In this document: piece by piece, positions 43,292 through 54,192 of the stretch
How the letters are laid out: every line of letters starts with the position of its first letter
Position numbering within the stretch: position 1 is the first letter of the stretch
From: Nymphaea colorata
Lineage: Eukaryota > Streptophyta > Magnoliopsida > Nymphaeales > Nymphaeaceae
Assembly: GCF_008831285.2 (NCBI RefSeq)
Contig: NC_045145.1
Coordinates: forward strand, 20,644,802-20,708,801
Direction of reading: 5' to 3'
Length of the DNA stretch: 64,000 bases
The notes under the pieces: generated by a model
The model's database searches: none
Told to the model about the DNA's origin: nothing
The model's input: only the letters and a program-made list of their open reading frames with translations
Position numbers and translations under genes: made by a program

Positions 43292-46200
43292 TTGAAATCA
43301 GCCAACTACCTCTATGGCTGGATAGTTTTTATTTTATTTTGCAATGCTAAAAACCATCGCGAAAGGTGCATTCCATCATTAAGACCCATGGCCAAGCAAC
43401 TGCCGTTGTCACCCAATGCACCTTTTGCAATGACTTTTAGCATCGCAAAATAAAATAAAAACCATCCAGCTACAGAGGTAGCTGGCTGATGAATGTGTGA
43501 GAGAGAGAGTCTGAAGAACTGTATTTTCTAACTAGTGGGATGATAAAAGCAGTTTCATGAAAGAAGCATTAGAACAACAAGATGTCACTATTGAAGCTAG
43601 AAACACTAAACATAAGACCTGGATAGTCTAAACTTTAACTACTAGCTTAATTTATTCTCATAAATTCTGTAGCTTGACATAGAAAACAAAGTCAAAATGC
43701 AGATTTCAGTAATATCACATGAATGAAATTGACAAATAATAATAGAATATATCTGGTGCATACCATGTAGACCGGCGCATGTATTGCTTCCAGGAGTCAC
43801 TTCCAGCCTCACGACCACCACCAGTTGCTTTTTCACCACCAAAAGCACCTCCAATTTCAGCACCATTAGTAGGTATATTCACATTCACTATACCACAGTC
43901 ACTCCCAAGCGGTCTGCACAGTAGACATTGAATAAAAAAAGGATACGACTACAGCAGTCTCAGACTTCACATATAATACAAACAACCAGCTCACTCTCAT
44001 CAACAGACGGCTTGCTAAGGTATCAAGATATGATTCCTCGTCGCAAGTAAAATTACCTTCTAAGAATCCTCAAAAATCTCGATTCACAGTTCAACATGAT
44101 TTAGACTATATGAGAAGAAAGAAACACATGCAATAAGTGCACAGCCCATTCAGGCCACGAGCTTCTAAATCACTAATAGAGCTCCTAGTGTATGGATGAA
44201 ATTTATAGCAAACTAATGTGTGTACACCACACATGGACATATAGAAAGACCTAGGTATAGTGAGATGCCAAGATAGGATTCCCCCTGAGAACAAATCCAG
44301 GACCTTCTATTGACAGCTTTCTGAGATGCCAAAATAGGATTCCCCTTGAGAAGCAAGGTCTTCTAAACATTTTAAACAATCTAGTTCAAAACAATCTATG
44401 ATAGTGAGAAGAGCAAGAATGCACATGTTATAACTGCAGGGGGTAGAAGGACCATAAGTTTGTAGACCACTGAGAATTTACGCTTTACACACATACGGAC
44501 AAAATGTCTAGCAAAGTAAATTGTACACCACATGGAGATTTGGAAAGACAAATTGCTAGTTCTGATATCTTTAAGAATTAAGAACTGAATATCAACAAAT
44601 ATCACTTTGCAAAGGAAAAAAGCCTGTGGTTCTTTGGATCCTCTACATTCCATGAGCCACAAAAAAATTAATTAAAGTTTCAAAAGAGAGTTCATCTTTA
44701 ATAGAGGCTTCAGTATTCGATAGTCTCAGTCATCTTTCTATCTGTCAATATAAAATTTTAGAACCACAGACTACGTAGATGAATACAAAGAAATTGTTTA
44801 GTAACTGCATATTTGACAAAGAACACTCAACACAAAAACCATCTCCATCAAATACAAATCACCAATTCAATTTCCGACACTCACCCGATCCATCTGAAGA
44901 TAACTTCTGGTCTTCGTGTGAAAATTGAACTACTCAAACCTTGTGGTACTGAATTGTTTATTTCTATAGCTTCTTTAAGCGTCTGCATAAAGTCAGTTTT
45001 CAGGTTTAGTTAAATACAGAGAAGCACAAATTTTCACAAGCAAAAGCAAGTATAAGGCACCTGAAACTTCAAAACGTAGAGCACAGGACCAAACAATTCT
45101 TCTTTAACTATAGGTGCATCAGGAGAAATCTCAACAATTGTGGGTTGGACAAAGTTGCCTTCACTTTCGATACTTGATCCTCCAGTTAGAATCTTTCCAC
45201 CCTGCATAAGACAGGAGAGTATGCAGAATTACCTTCACAGGGAAACTGCTATTCATGTACCTTCCCAATGTGCTCAACAGGAATCACTGACAGCTAATGA
45301 CCATGGCCTTGACTCAGAATCATTCAAAGTCAAAAAGCTTAAGCACATGTATTCATCATCAACTTTCCTTTTCTCTTCATTATAGCCTTTCCGTTTAGCC
45401 ATGGAATTGCCCAGAAATCTCAATGAAGCAAGAGAGGTGCACAAACAAAGGCAAAAGAGGAACAGGAAAGAGGGATTGTCTTTGGTAACAGCAGTTTAGC
45501 GTATGACAGCTTGCCCTCTAATGACTGAGACATTAACAAAAAGGAACTTGCAGTAGGAGGTCAGCATTTTTAGTAAATGTAATCACTTAGAAATCAAGGA
45601 GATGAAACATACCTGAGATTTGATGATATCAATGCCTTTCTCAAAGTTCACTTTTGAAGCAGGAGTATGAAGCGGCCCAAGCAAGGTGGCTTTTTCCAAT
45701 GGATCCCCCACCTTCACCTGTTTGTATGCTTCAACCAGCTGATCCAACACAGTCTGATAAATAGTTTCATGAAGAAGCTGCAAAACTGAAAATATTCAAT
45801 GCACAGACCATATGGTTTCTATTGCAATAACAGACAAAATATGCACTAACCAGCCTACGACATGTTGTGCACCGCTGTCCTGCAGTTCCAACGGCTGCAA
45901 ATAAAACAGAACGAACTGCTAGCTGAATGTCAGCATCATCCATGACAATTATTGCGTTATTTCCACTTAGTTCAAGCAAGCATTTGCCAAATCTCCTGTT
46001 AACAGTTTGCTGAACAAATTGCCCTACCTACATAGTGATTAGAGATCATGAGATCGGAATGGCCAATTTGTGATAAAGGCCAAGTTTATGAATAAGTCCA
46101 AGGAACTTAAATTTCATGGAATAAAAATGAGAAATTGGAGATATTCCTGACATAAAAGTGGCATCTCCATAGTAGAAGTTCATACTTGCCACCTGACTTA

Positions 46201-49200
46201 TAAACTTCATACCTTGGAACTTCCAGTGAATGAGACTAAGGGAATTCGTGTATCATGAGCTATCGCTTGCCCAATTTCAGCACCACCACAGAAAGTTGTA
46301 AAAATTGCACCTGGTAGGTTATTCTTTTCAAGCACTTCCGCAACCAAATTGGTCATTGCAATAGTGATCAAGGGCGTAGTCGGAGCACCTTTCCTGTTTG
46401 AGAAATCAGAAAGAGCTTGAAGGTCATATTTTGCAAGTTACACCATAGACTCAATTAGCAGACAAGAACTAGGAATGGATAGATTACCAACAACATATAG
46501 AGATGGAATTTTAAAAAAAACGAGTTGCCTGTTAGAGACTTTATTGACACATGAACCTGTTCATAATCGCATGTATGCATGCAGCATGCATGTGGGCCAT
46601 TGTTGTGCTACAAATGAAGATATTATATCATTACGTTAACTTCAAGAACACATTTTTATGTGTCTTTTTGGTATCCATTAGCAAAATTCTAATTTGTTGC
46701 AATGATGTAAATGTCCTTGGAATTTAAGAATAGCTTTTTCCGATAGTAAAGATAACAAGAAACAAACCAAACAGAGCCACCAGTCTCGGAACTAAGCATG
46801 CACTGGTGAATAAGAAATGCATATATTAGGATGGAAGCTTAACAAATTCTAAAATGATACTATAATGACACTCAGATGTCAATAGTAAATTAAAGGATAG
46901 ATTTAGGAGTTGTCATCAATTAGTGACAAGTATCTAACAGGAAGCATGCAATTCTTGTTTTAGGTTCCACATGCAGCCAAATCCCCTGGATGCACTACAT
47001 TAATGTCCCCACCACTCCCAAATATTAGCAACTTGTGATAGTCATTGTAGTTAACTGACAAGCATTTCTCCGCAACATAATTTTACAACTTCAAAAAATT
47101 TCATGAAGGAGAAGTGAACCAACTTTCAGTACTCTGGAGTTACCGAGGTTATGAACTTATCCAATAGGAAGATAATTTAATCAAGCTACTCAGTTAAAAC
47201 AATATAAATTCAAATAAACTCACCAAACAACAGTATTCCCACAAACTAAAGCAATACAAGCATTCCATCCTAGGAGCAATAAAAGAAAAAAGAAGGTTAA
47301 ATATGAGTCAAACAACTAAACCAATCTCAACAGTATTATTATACCATAGTGGACAAGAAGTAAAGCATGGAAGCTGTAGATGTACTTACCAAGAACAGCA
47401 CATGGAAAATTAAACGCTGTAATTACCCCAACTACCCCAAGAGGATTCCAGACCTAGGTATTTAGATCACATGAAACTTGTCAACAAGCAATGACAACAA
47501 AAAATCTACAACTCCATACCAAGAAGAAACTGTAAACTGCACCTCCATCATCATGTGGTTTGGACCTGTCAACAAATAAGAATCGAAACAGGCCTCTCAG
47601 AAGAACTATTATATCTTAAAGCCAACCCATAACATAAAACACGTCATCTCAAATTATACCAAATAAATTATTTTAGATTTATACTAGTACTAGTGGTTTA
47701 TCAAAAAGGTCCAGTGAACTAAGCAAATTGAAGGATGCCACCAAAAGTTCTATCCCTAGATTCCAATAATCACATATCTATGATTCTATGCCATCCTGAG
47801 AATGATTAGGAAAAAATGTGTGTAACAGTAGAAATTCCAGCTAGGTTAAATGTGTAAGGACATCCTCATAAAGTATGCCGAACAGTACTTAGAACTATAA
47901 CCTGGCAGGGCACACACTAAACAATCACCACTTGGTCAGAAATCAAATCATGAAGCAGAAGCATGTGAACATGGAAACTGTAGGATCCAGCACAAGAGAA
48001 TGCAGATTAAGACAGAACCACACTATCGATTCATATCCAAGAGAACTGTTAGCATGTTAAGCGAAACTGTCGTTACAGGAAGCTCAGCAGCTAGAAAACG
48101 AACCAGAGCTACCATGCTTCTCTAGGACCATCTGGCTCAAGCTTGTCAGTGACATTTACAGTCAATTGCTAACCTATCAGGATTGTGCATGAGGATCATC
48201 ATGTGAACTATTGCTAAAGTATTTTCAGAAATATGAATAGCCAACAACGTTTATGCAATCTACTTCCTAGAAAGATAAAATAAAAACCTGCAACTTGACC
48301 TACCCAAAATGCAAACTGCACAGTCCAGAGAGAAAAACTTTGAGAAACACTTTCTCGCAAAGGAAAAATGCAGAAGTATTTTACTACTAGTTGAATCCCT
48401 AAGCTAGAACGAGATATATTCCATTAAATAACAAAAAATTAGAACTATTGGCTCACGTTCTGAAGGAATGATTGATCCATTCAGTTGTCGACTTAATCCA
48501 ACCGCATAATCACACATGTCAATGATTTCCTGAAAATTAGTGGAATGAGATACCATCATTTAAGGTCAATACAAAGGAAAAAAGAAAAAGTTTGTTTTCT
48601 TAATTAGGCAGATATTAATCTAATGGAAGTTAAACTAAAGCTATACAGGTACAGGGCCTACAGGCAAACATGCCTATAAGAAAGCCCATGATGGTTAAAA
48701 ATATGAAGCAACAAGGAGGGTAAATGGCACATGCATGTTTTATTTCCATTTTTCATGAGGCGAGCAAGAAATGCAATTCAAGTGCGCCATAGTTGGAGGG
48801 CACAATTACCATGATTGAACTTCCACACCATGTGGAATTTTAAAAATACAATCAACAGCATGCGTATTCAGTTATGATCTAAAAAATTTAAGCTGTTGCA
48901 TAACTGCCAAGTTGTCCAGCAGGAACAAAATGGAGAAGCATGGTCCACAGAATGAGGCACTCTTTCAAATTAGCTGCTTGAATCAGGACTATTTAGAAGC
49001 ATGGCGATTACATTACAGAAGTGACAGACACAAAACAAAGACAGTGAGTTGATCAGTCGTAAAAAAAAAAGAATAGTAAAACCAATGCAATAAACCAGCG
49101 AACAGTCAATCTTAAAGTGAAAAAATGAAAATAGGGTAAATTTCAGAATACTTTCCAATCTAGCACATTTTAAGAACAAAAAAACAAATAATTTTAATTT

Positions 49201-50928
49201 TTAGGAAGAAGGCCAATAACATATACTCTTGAGATTTGCTTCAGAAATAATGTGAACGTAGTAAAGAATATATTAAGGTTTGTCCAGACAATGTTCACAT
49301 TAGGGAAGGCATGACGATAAAGATAAAGGAACATACTTGAACCTCCCCTATTCCTTCAGGAAGTATTTTCCCCATCTCAAGTGAGACCAGCCTACCAAGA
49401 TGCTGCACTTTGGTACGCAGGGCATCACCAATTTGTCTCACAATCTCTCCACGCTTTGGTGCTGGAATCTGATATATACAAGAAAAGAAAACTTTTACAG
49501 AATCACCAACTTTATTCATGAAATATGTAAATCAACTAAAGAAGATTAATGCATTAAACAATTAAATGATGAAACAGTAAAAGAGTGTGCATCTTCCCAT
49601 ATGAAGGACTCTTTTTGGTCACCATGAATGTTTCTGTGACTTCAAAAGATAAAAATAAAGAACACCAAAATGAAGGCCCCTGAACATGACCACACCATTC
49701 TATTTTCAACAGATGCCTACGACATCAAACTTATAACTAATAACTTAGAAATGCTGCCATGTCTGATGCAAAGAATCATGAACAAACAACCTTTGTGCCT
49801 TTTCAGCATTATTTTTAAAAAATGGATACCGATTAGGAGTCCTTCAAGACACATCAGGTCAATAAAGGAAAACTGAATTAGGCTATAGTTTACGTTTTTA
49901 AGATAGAAAACAACATCCCAGGTTCTCCCAATATTCTGGAAGGGAAAATTCAGTAAGAGAACCATTTGATCCCCAAAGGAGAAGGGAAGGTGAATGTACT
50001 CATCGTTTGTCCGATGAAGCATCTTCTAGCTTTTACTCTTTTTGTTTATTTCCTTTTGTACTTCCATCAACTTATTTAGTTTCATTTAAGCATTTCAGCA
50101 GGCGAAAAATCCCTACACAAATACATCTCTGCAAAGCACGTACAAAATCAAACCAGCTACAACCACGGACTATAAAATACAGAAAGTCTCGTAAGGAAAG
50201 AAACAAAGTGAAAACAGCAAAATCCAGAAGTCATACCAGTTCAAATCTTACAATGAACAGATACGTCACACATTAAACAAATTTTTACAATTTTTTCCAA
50301 AAAAAATCAGAGAAACAGAAACATGTCAATACACTGACAAGAAAACAATAAACATTTTCACTAGCATTCACAATCTAAGAAGCTTAAGTCCGCTTCACTG
50401 TGCAACAAAACAGTGAAAGGTATAAGTTGCAGGGAAATAGAACAGGCACACAGAAGAAGAAACCCTCTTACTTGCATCCACAACTTCGCAGCTTCGGCGC
50501 AAGCCACCATGCTCTCTTCGTAGTCTTCAATTGAAGCCTCCACCACCTCTGCTATAGGCTGAACCAAACATAAAGAAAAAAGAAAAACGATCCAATCAGA
50601 ATAATCCGATCATGAAAGAATGGCCGTCCTGATAATCCACAAGGAACTAGTCCGTTGCGATTCCGACAAAACGGACGACAACGGAGTCACTAAAACAAAA
50701 TGCAGCAACCACAAGGATAAGCTTTTAGCTGTACCAAAAGAGGAAAAGAGATCGGACTCCGATGACGAATGAGTCACGAAATCGAACCTGGTTGTTCGCG
50801 GGATTGATGGACGTGACGGTGGGGCCATGCCCCCTCCAGACTCCGCTACCGTAGCACCCTTGATTCCGGGGCGCCAGCCCTAACTCCCTAAGGAACTGGT
50901 ATTCCTTCTTAGCGAAATTCGGCGCCAT
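43014..50928 (-). CDS. ALDH7B4: Aldehyde dehydrogenase family 7 member B (antiquitin-type)
   Basis: NAD-dependent oxidation of reactive aldehydes; plant ALDH7B is linked to osmotic stress and ABA, and the animal homologue to lysine catabolism. Fourteen GT-AG exons (minus strand): 50928-50788, 50558-50472, 49468-49337, 48529-48457, 47565-47543, 47453-47390, 47269-47224, 46393-46213, 46027-45851, 45777-45613, 45201-45061, 44982-44885, 43913-43764, 43068-43014. They join to 1533 nt and 510 aa, close to the 508 aa of Arabidopsis ALDH7B4. Motifs: [22 protein letters not shown] (cofactor fold), LELSGNNA with general base Glu268, [12 protein letters not shown] with catalytic Cys302, and a C-terminus ending NFG. 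Exon 5 is only 23 nt. No peroxisomal or plastid signal is evident, so cytosol is likely. The ATG at 50928 is the first in frame; upstream codons stay open but lack an ATG. Confidence 0.97.
43228..43290. repeat. Compound (TA)n(GA)n microsatellite in ALDH7B intron 13
   Basis: About 20 TA units then about 11 GA units, ending only six bases before the left arm of the foldback at 43297. Confidence 0.95.
43297..43490. mobile_element. Foldback element in the last ALDH7B intron (76-bp arms, 42-bp loop)
   Basis: Left arm 43297-43372 and right arm 43415-43490 are inverted copies matching at 67 of 76 positions. All nine differences are transitions. The loop is 43373-43414. It lies in intron 13, between the exons ending at 43764 and starting at 43068. 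Structure fits a foldback MITE. As RNA it would form a long hairpin able to feed small-RNA processing, which is inference. Confidence 0.85.
44262..44354. repeat. 61-bp-spaced direct repeat in ALDH7B intron 12
   Basis: TGAGATGCCAAGATAGGATT followed by CCCCCTGAGAA recurs 61 bp later with two changes. A longer, looser repeat containing TACACCACA and GGAAAGAC or AGAAAGAC joins about 44205-44255 and 44506-44560 in the same intron. These look like local duplication. Confidence 0.7.
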
Positions 50929-51353
50929 GGAGAGCGAGAGAGCGAGAGAGAACTCCCTACTTATCCGTCGCTGGTTCCCGGGAAGAGCGTTTGGACGCGA
51001 CGATCCGTCGGACGAGAAGGAAGGCGAGGGCGATGCGAAACCGATATCAGAAGACGTTCGTTTGTTGAGGAGCTCCGAGGACGACGATGCGTTCACGGAA
51101 CCGAAGTGACAGCGATTGCGGATGGGGGGCCCTCTGCATCAGTGAGTATGATCCAATGTCAATTTACGTAAACCTCCTCCTTCTATATCAAATCGACGCA
51201 TAAAGCCGGTCACTGCTGTTTCAGATGTAAGGGTTCTACAGTCATTTCGAAATCTTTTGGTAACCCGTTTTCTTTTGATAACAGCGTGAGCATGTCAAGG
51301 TTAAGGCCACTTCCCATCGGAAGCCACGAGTACAGAAAAACTATTTGGGACAG

Positions 51354-51361
51354 TTTATATA
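51354..51361 (-). promoter_or_regulatory. Putative TATA box of ALDH7B
   Basis: Minus-strand CTATATAAACT lies about 430 bp upstream of the ALDH7B ATG, implying a leader of some 390 nt that includes the GA-rich stretch near 50936-50951. Confidence 0.4.
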
Positions 51362-51472
51362 GTTTTCTGCTTTAGGTGGTAGAGTGTCATTGCTGGGCTT
51401 AATTTAGTAGAGCGTCTCCGTTTTATTTCGTCCATTTCTGGACAAAGGCACCTATTGCACGTTAAATGGAAC

Positions 51473-51478
51473 ACGTGG
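51473..51478. promoter_or_regulatory. G-box / ABA-responsive element upstream of ALDH7B
   Basis: ACACGTGGCA on the plus strand contains CACGTGGC, the canonical ABRE. It sits about 115 bp upstream of the putative TATA box. Arabidopsis ALDH7B4 is known to be driven by ACGT-containing motifs under ABA and dehydration, so a functional site is plausible. Confidence 0.5.
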
Positions 51479-51715
51479 CAGGTTGACAAATAGTGCTTTA
51501 TAATTTCATAGGACCATTATCCTAGCAACAGGGCAACTAGAAATTTCAGGATAGACCTAAGCTTTCCCCTATAATTTCAGAAGACGTACCAATTTTATTT
51601 ATGTCAGCAAAAAGATTCATTACGAGTGGAATCAAATCCAATGAATAATTCTTTGAATTTTTTTTTTTGTGAGAATAGGTGGTAAAAAAACACCTAAAAA
51701 CTGTCTCATTTTTCC

Positions 51716-51856
51716 TGTTTTTGAGGTTTTGTGTGGAAACTTATGATGATGATAAACCCCTGTTTTTGAGGTTTATGTGTGGAAACTTATGGTGATAAAC
51801 CCTTGTTTTTGAGTTTTTGGGGTTGTGTGAAACTTATGATGATAAACTTATGAATT
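51716..51856. repeat. Three-copy minisatellite, unit 43-45 bp
   Basis: Units starting TGTTTTTGAG at 51716, 51761 and 51804 each run through GTGTGGAAACTTATGATGATAA-like sequence, with the third copy the most diverged. Confidence 0.85.
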
Positions 51857-52743
51857 GGAGTGTCACTATCTTATTCAGAAATAAAAAAAAGACAATACAC
51901 CTTCTAGGTATCTCCAACTGCTCACTAGCAAGGCTATGCTTCTTTACCTTATAATTTGGATTTCTGACAATTATATATTTAAGCATAAATTTGAAAGATT
52001 ATAAAAAGTGTACACCTTAAGATCTATTTAAATAATAAAAAGTCAATAAATGATTAAGAACAACCTAAATCTAATATTTTAAATAAAGCAAATGAAAAAA
52101 AAAAGGTCGATCCTGTAAACCTGGATATTTAAATGGCAGTTTCGTGAATTCATGACCAATTCAAGTTGTGACTTGTGAGTGGCTTGAACCGAAATGAATT
52201 GCTATTGGCCAATTTGGACCGAAATTGACGCTGAAGTAACTGCCTTTTGTTTTCTTGTTTTTATTTCGGTTCCCTAAATTCCATGTGTGATGCCGATGCA
52301 ATTATTTTCCAAAACATTTTGTTCCCCTTTCCTCTTCGTTAAGCTGTTCGGTCACTCATTTATTTTAGACATTTTTTCACATAACCATACTATCAATTAC
52401 TTTATATGCTCTACAAATTATAGTTACTATAACATGTTATAAAGCCATAACAGAAAAAAACAATTTATTTATATGGATTATTTGGACATTTTGTGATTGT
52501 CTCATAAATTTACCCTAAAAATTAAACTAAATTCATGAAATATTTGTTATCAAGTTTTTCATGACACAAAACATTTATTTTGCGAAACTATTTTTAAAAA
52601 ACACAAAAAAACAATAAGAACAATATGCAAGCAAACAAATAATAATGTTCCAAAGAAAGGAAAGACAAAAAAGGTTAGAATAAGGGGGGCATAAAATAAA
52701 TTGACAAATATAAAGTCAATAATCTAAATGGGTACATCGTAGT

Positions 52744-53053
52744 TAAGGTTGGGCACCAGTTAAGCCGACTCGTTCTTGGGAAAAAGTGACTCACGCCGGG
52801 CCCGATAATTTCTCGGGCTGGTCCGAGTGGGCCCGTTAAGCTTGATTCACGTCCGATAATTGTTTTTCAAACTTTATTATTATTATTATATATATAATAC
52901 TTTATTACAATTAATTATACTTATATATTATATATATTTAAAATATATTTTAAATTTTAATTGGGCGGGGCCTAGGTCGAGCTCGAGTTTTTCGAGTTAG
53001 GTTGAGCCCAGGCCCTATTTTTAGATGTCAGGTCGGCCCGATGCCCAAGCTTA
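52744..53053. mobile_element. hAT-like MITE with GGGCCC-rich ends (310 bp)
   Basis: Ends TAAGGTTGGGCACC and, on the complement of the right end, TAAGCTTGGGCATC. They are flanked by 8-bp near-duplications ATCGTAGT (52736-52743) and ATCATAGT (53054-53061). The subterminal parts are rich in GGGCC/GGCCC words around an AT-rich centre. No coding content. Confidence 0.7.
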
Positions 53054-54192
53054 ATCATAGTTGGGTGGGCTAACATTGGGCGAGGTCCCCTCTAACCAAT
53101 TTGGTTCCTGCAAAGATATGTCCATGTGTCAATGACTCAATAGGCGATTCTGGACCCTAAATCACATAGAAAAGGGAATGACTTCAACTCTTTCCCGGTC
53201 ATAATCCTCTCACTTAAACTTAACCAATACATTGTTTATCTATGACATAGAACAATTAAAAAATCCACCAAATTGAGTTTAAGAGATGCATTCTATTAAT
53301 GAACATTTATGCTTTATTAAACATGAAGGTGGTCAACTCCAGTCTAAGTCTTGTTTAGTTACAATTTGGTTAAACGTCTGCTGTTAATGTCAAGTTTAGA
53401 GGTATCAACAGGTTGGACTCTCTTAAAATTGGCTGCTGCTTCGGAACTGGATCCGCGTCACAAATAATTCGATTTTTCGGTTGCAAAACTACACTTGTAT
53501 ATCAGAACCAAGTACTAGCCTGATTTAATAGCATAATTTTAATGTTCTTACTCTAGTAAATTCCGGGTCTCAAACAGATTCCATGGTAAGATTCAGGCAT
53601 GGTTGAAAAAAAGATACAAATTGCAACCTGTATATTCTTGTCCACACCTCATCACCAACCGGATCGTAAGCATTGGATCGGCTCATGCCCGACCCGTTGT
53701 TGAGGCTGCTCCAGTTCCGCATTTTGATTTGGATCTAGTAAGTCAAGAGTATATCCGATCCGTTTGTAGGCGTAGACACGACAGAGGGCGAGGGAGAGAG
53801 AGAGAAACAGGGGGAAACTCCCGGAAATTTCCCTCCATGATCGTCCCCCACGCAAGCAAACAGACAAGGGCAAGAGATTATCAGCAGCGGAGAAACGCAA
53901 GGTGGGGGCGAAGCAAAACGAAGGAGCATCATCTTGCTCTTTTTTGCTCATCCGTGGTGCTTGTTTTGCAACCTCATTGGGTCGCTTCTGGTCAGGGTCT
54001 CCCGATTAGGGTTTTCTGATTTTCCGCTCGGTCGATCTAATCTAATTATTGGTTCGAAAGTATGCAAGATTTCTGAATCTATGGACGGTTCTCTGGGGGA
54101 TTGGTTGGTCGTTCTTGGAATTTGATGTGACGGATTGTTTTTTGCGGCGCCTGGTTTGAAGTTTCCCATTTCTGGGTCCTAGAGCTTCGGAT

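Larger units (their letters stand above)
51500..53600. other. Intergenic between ALDH7B and the CCX exchanger
   Basis: AT-rich sequence with a minisatellite at 51716-51856, a hAT-like element at 52744-53053 and poly-A/T tracts. No gene is seen. Confidence 0.6.

Noticed and set aside
50929-51096. In-frame N-terminal extension of ALDH7B, possible organelle-targeting peptide
   Set aside because: The frame is open for 56 codons upstream, but the only start-like codon is GTG. The first ATG is at 50928, and the protein from there has the normal length.
53934-54125. 63-codon upstream open frame before CCX
   Set aside because: It begins with TTG, not ATG, so it is not a standard upstream ORF.
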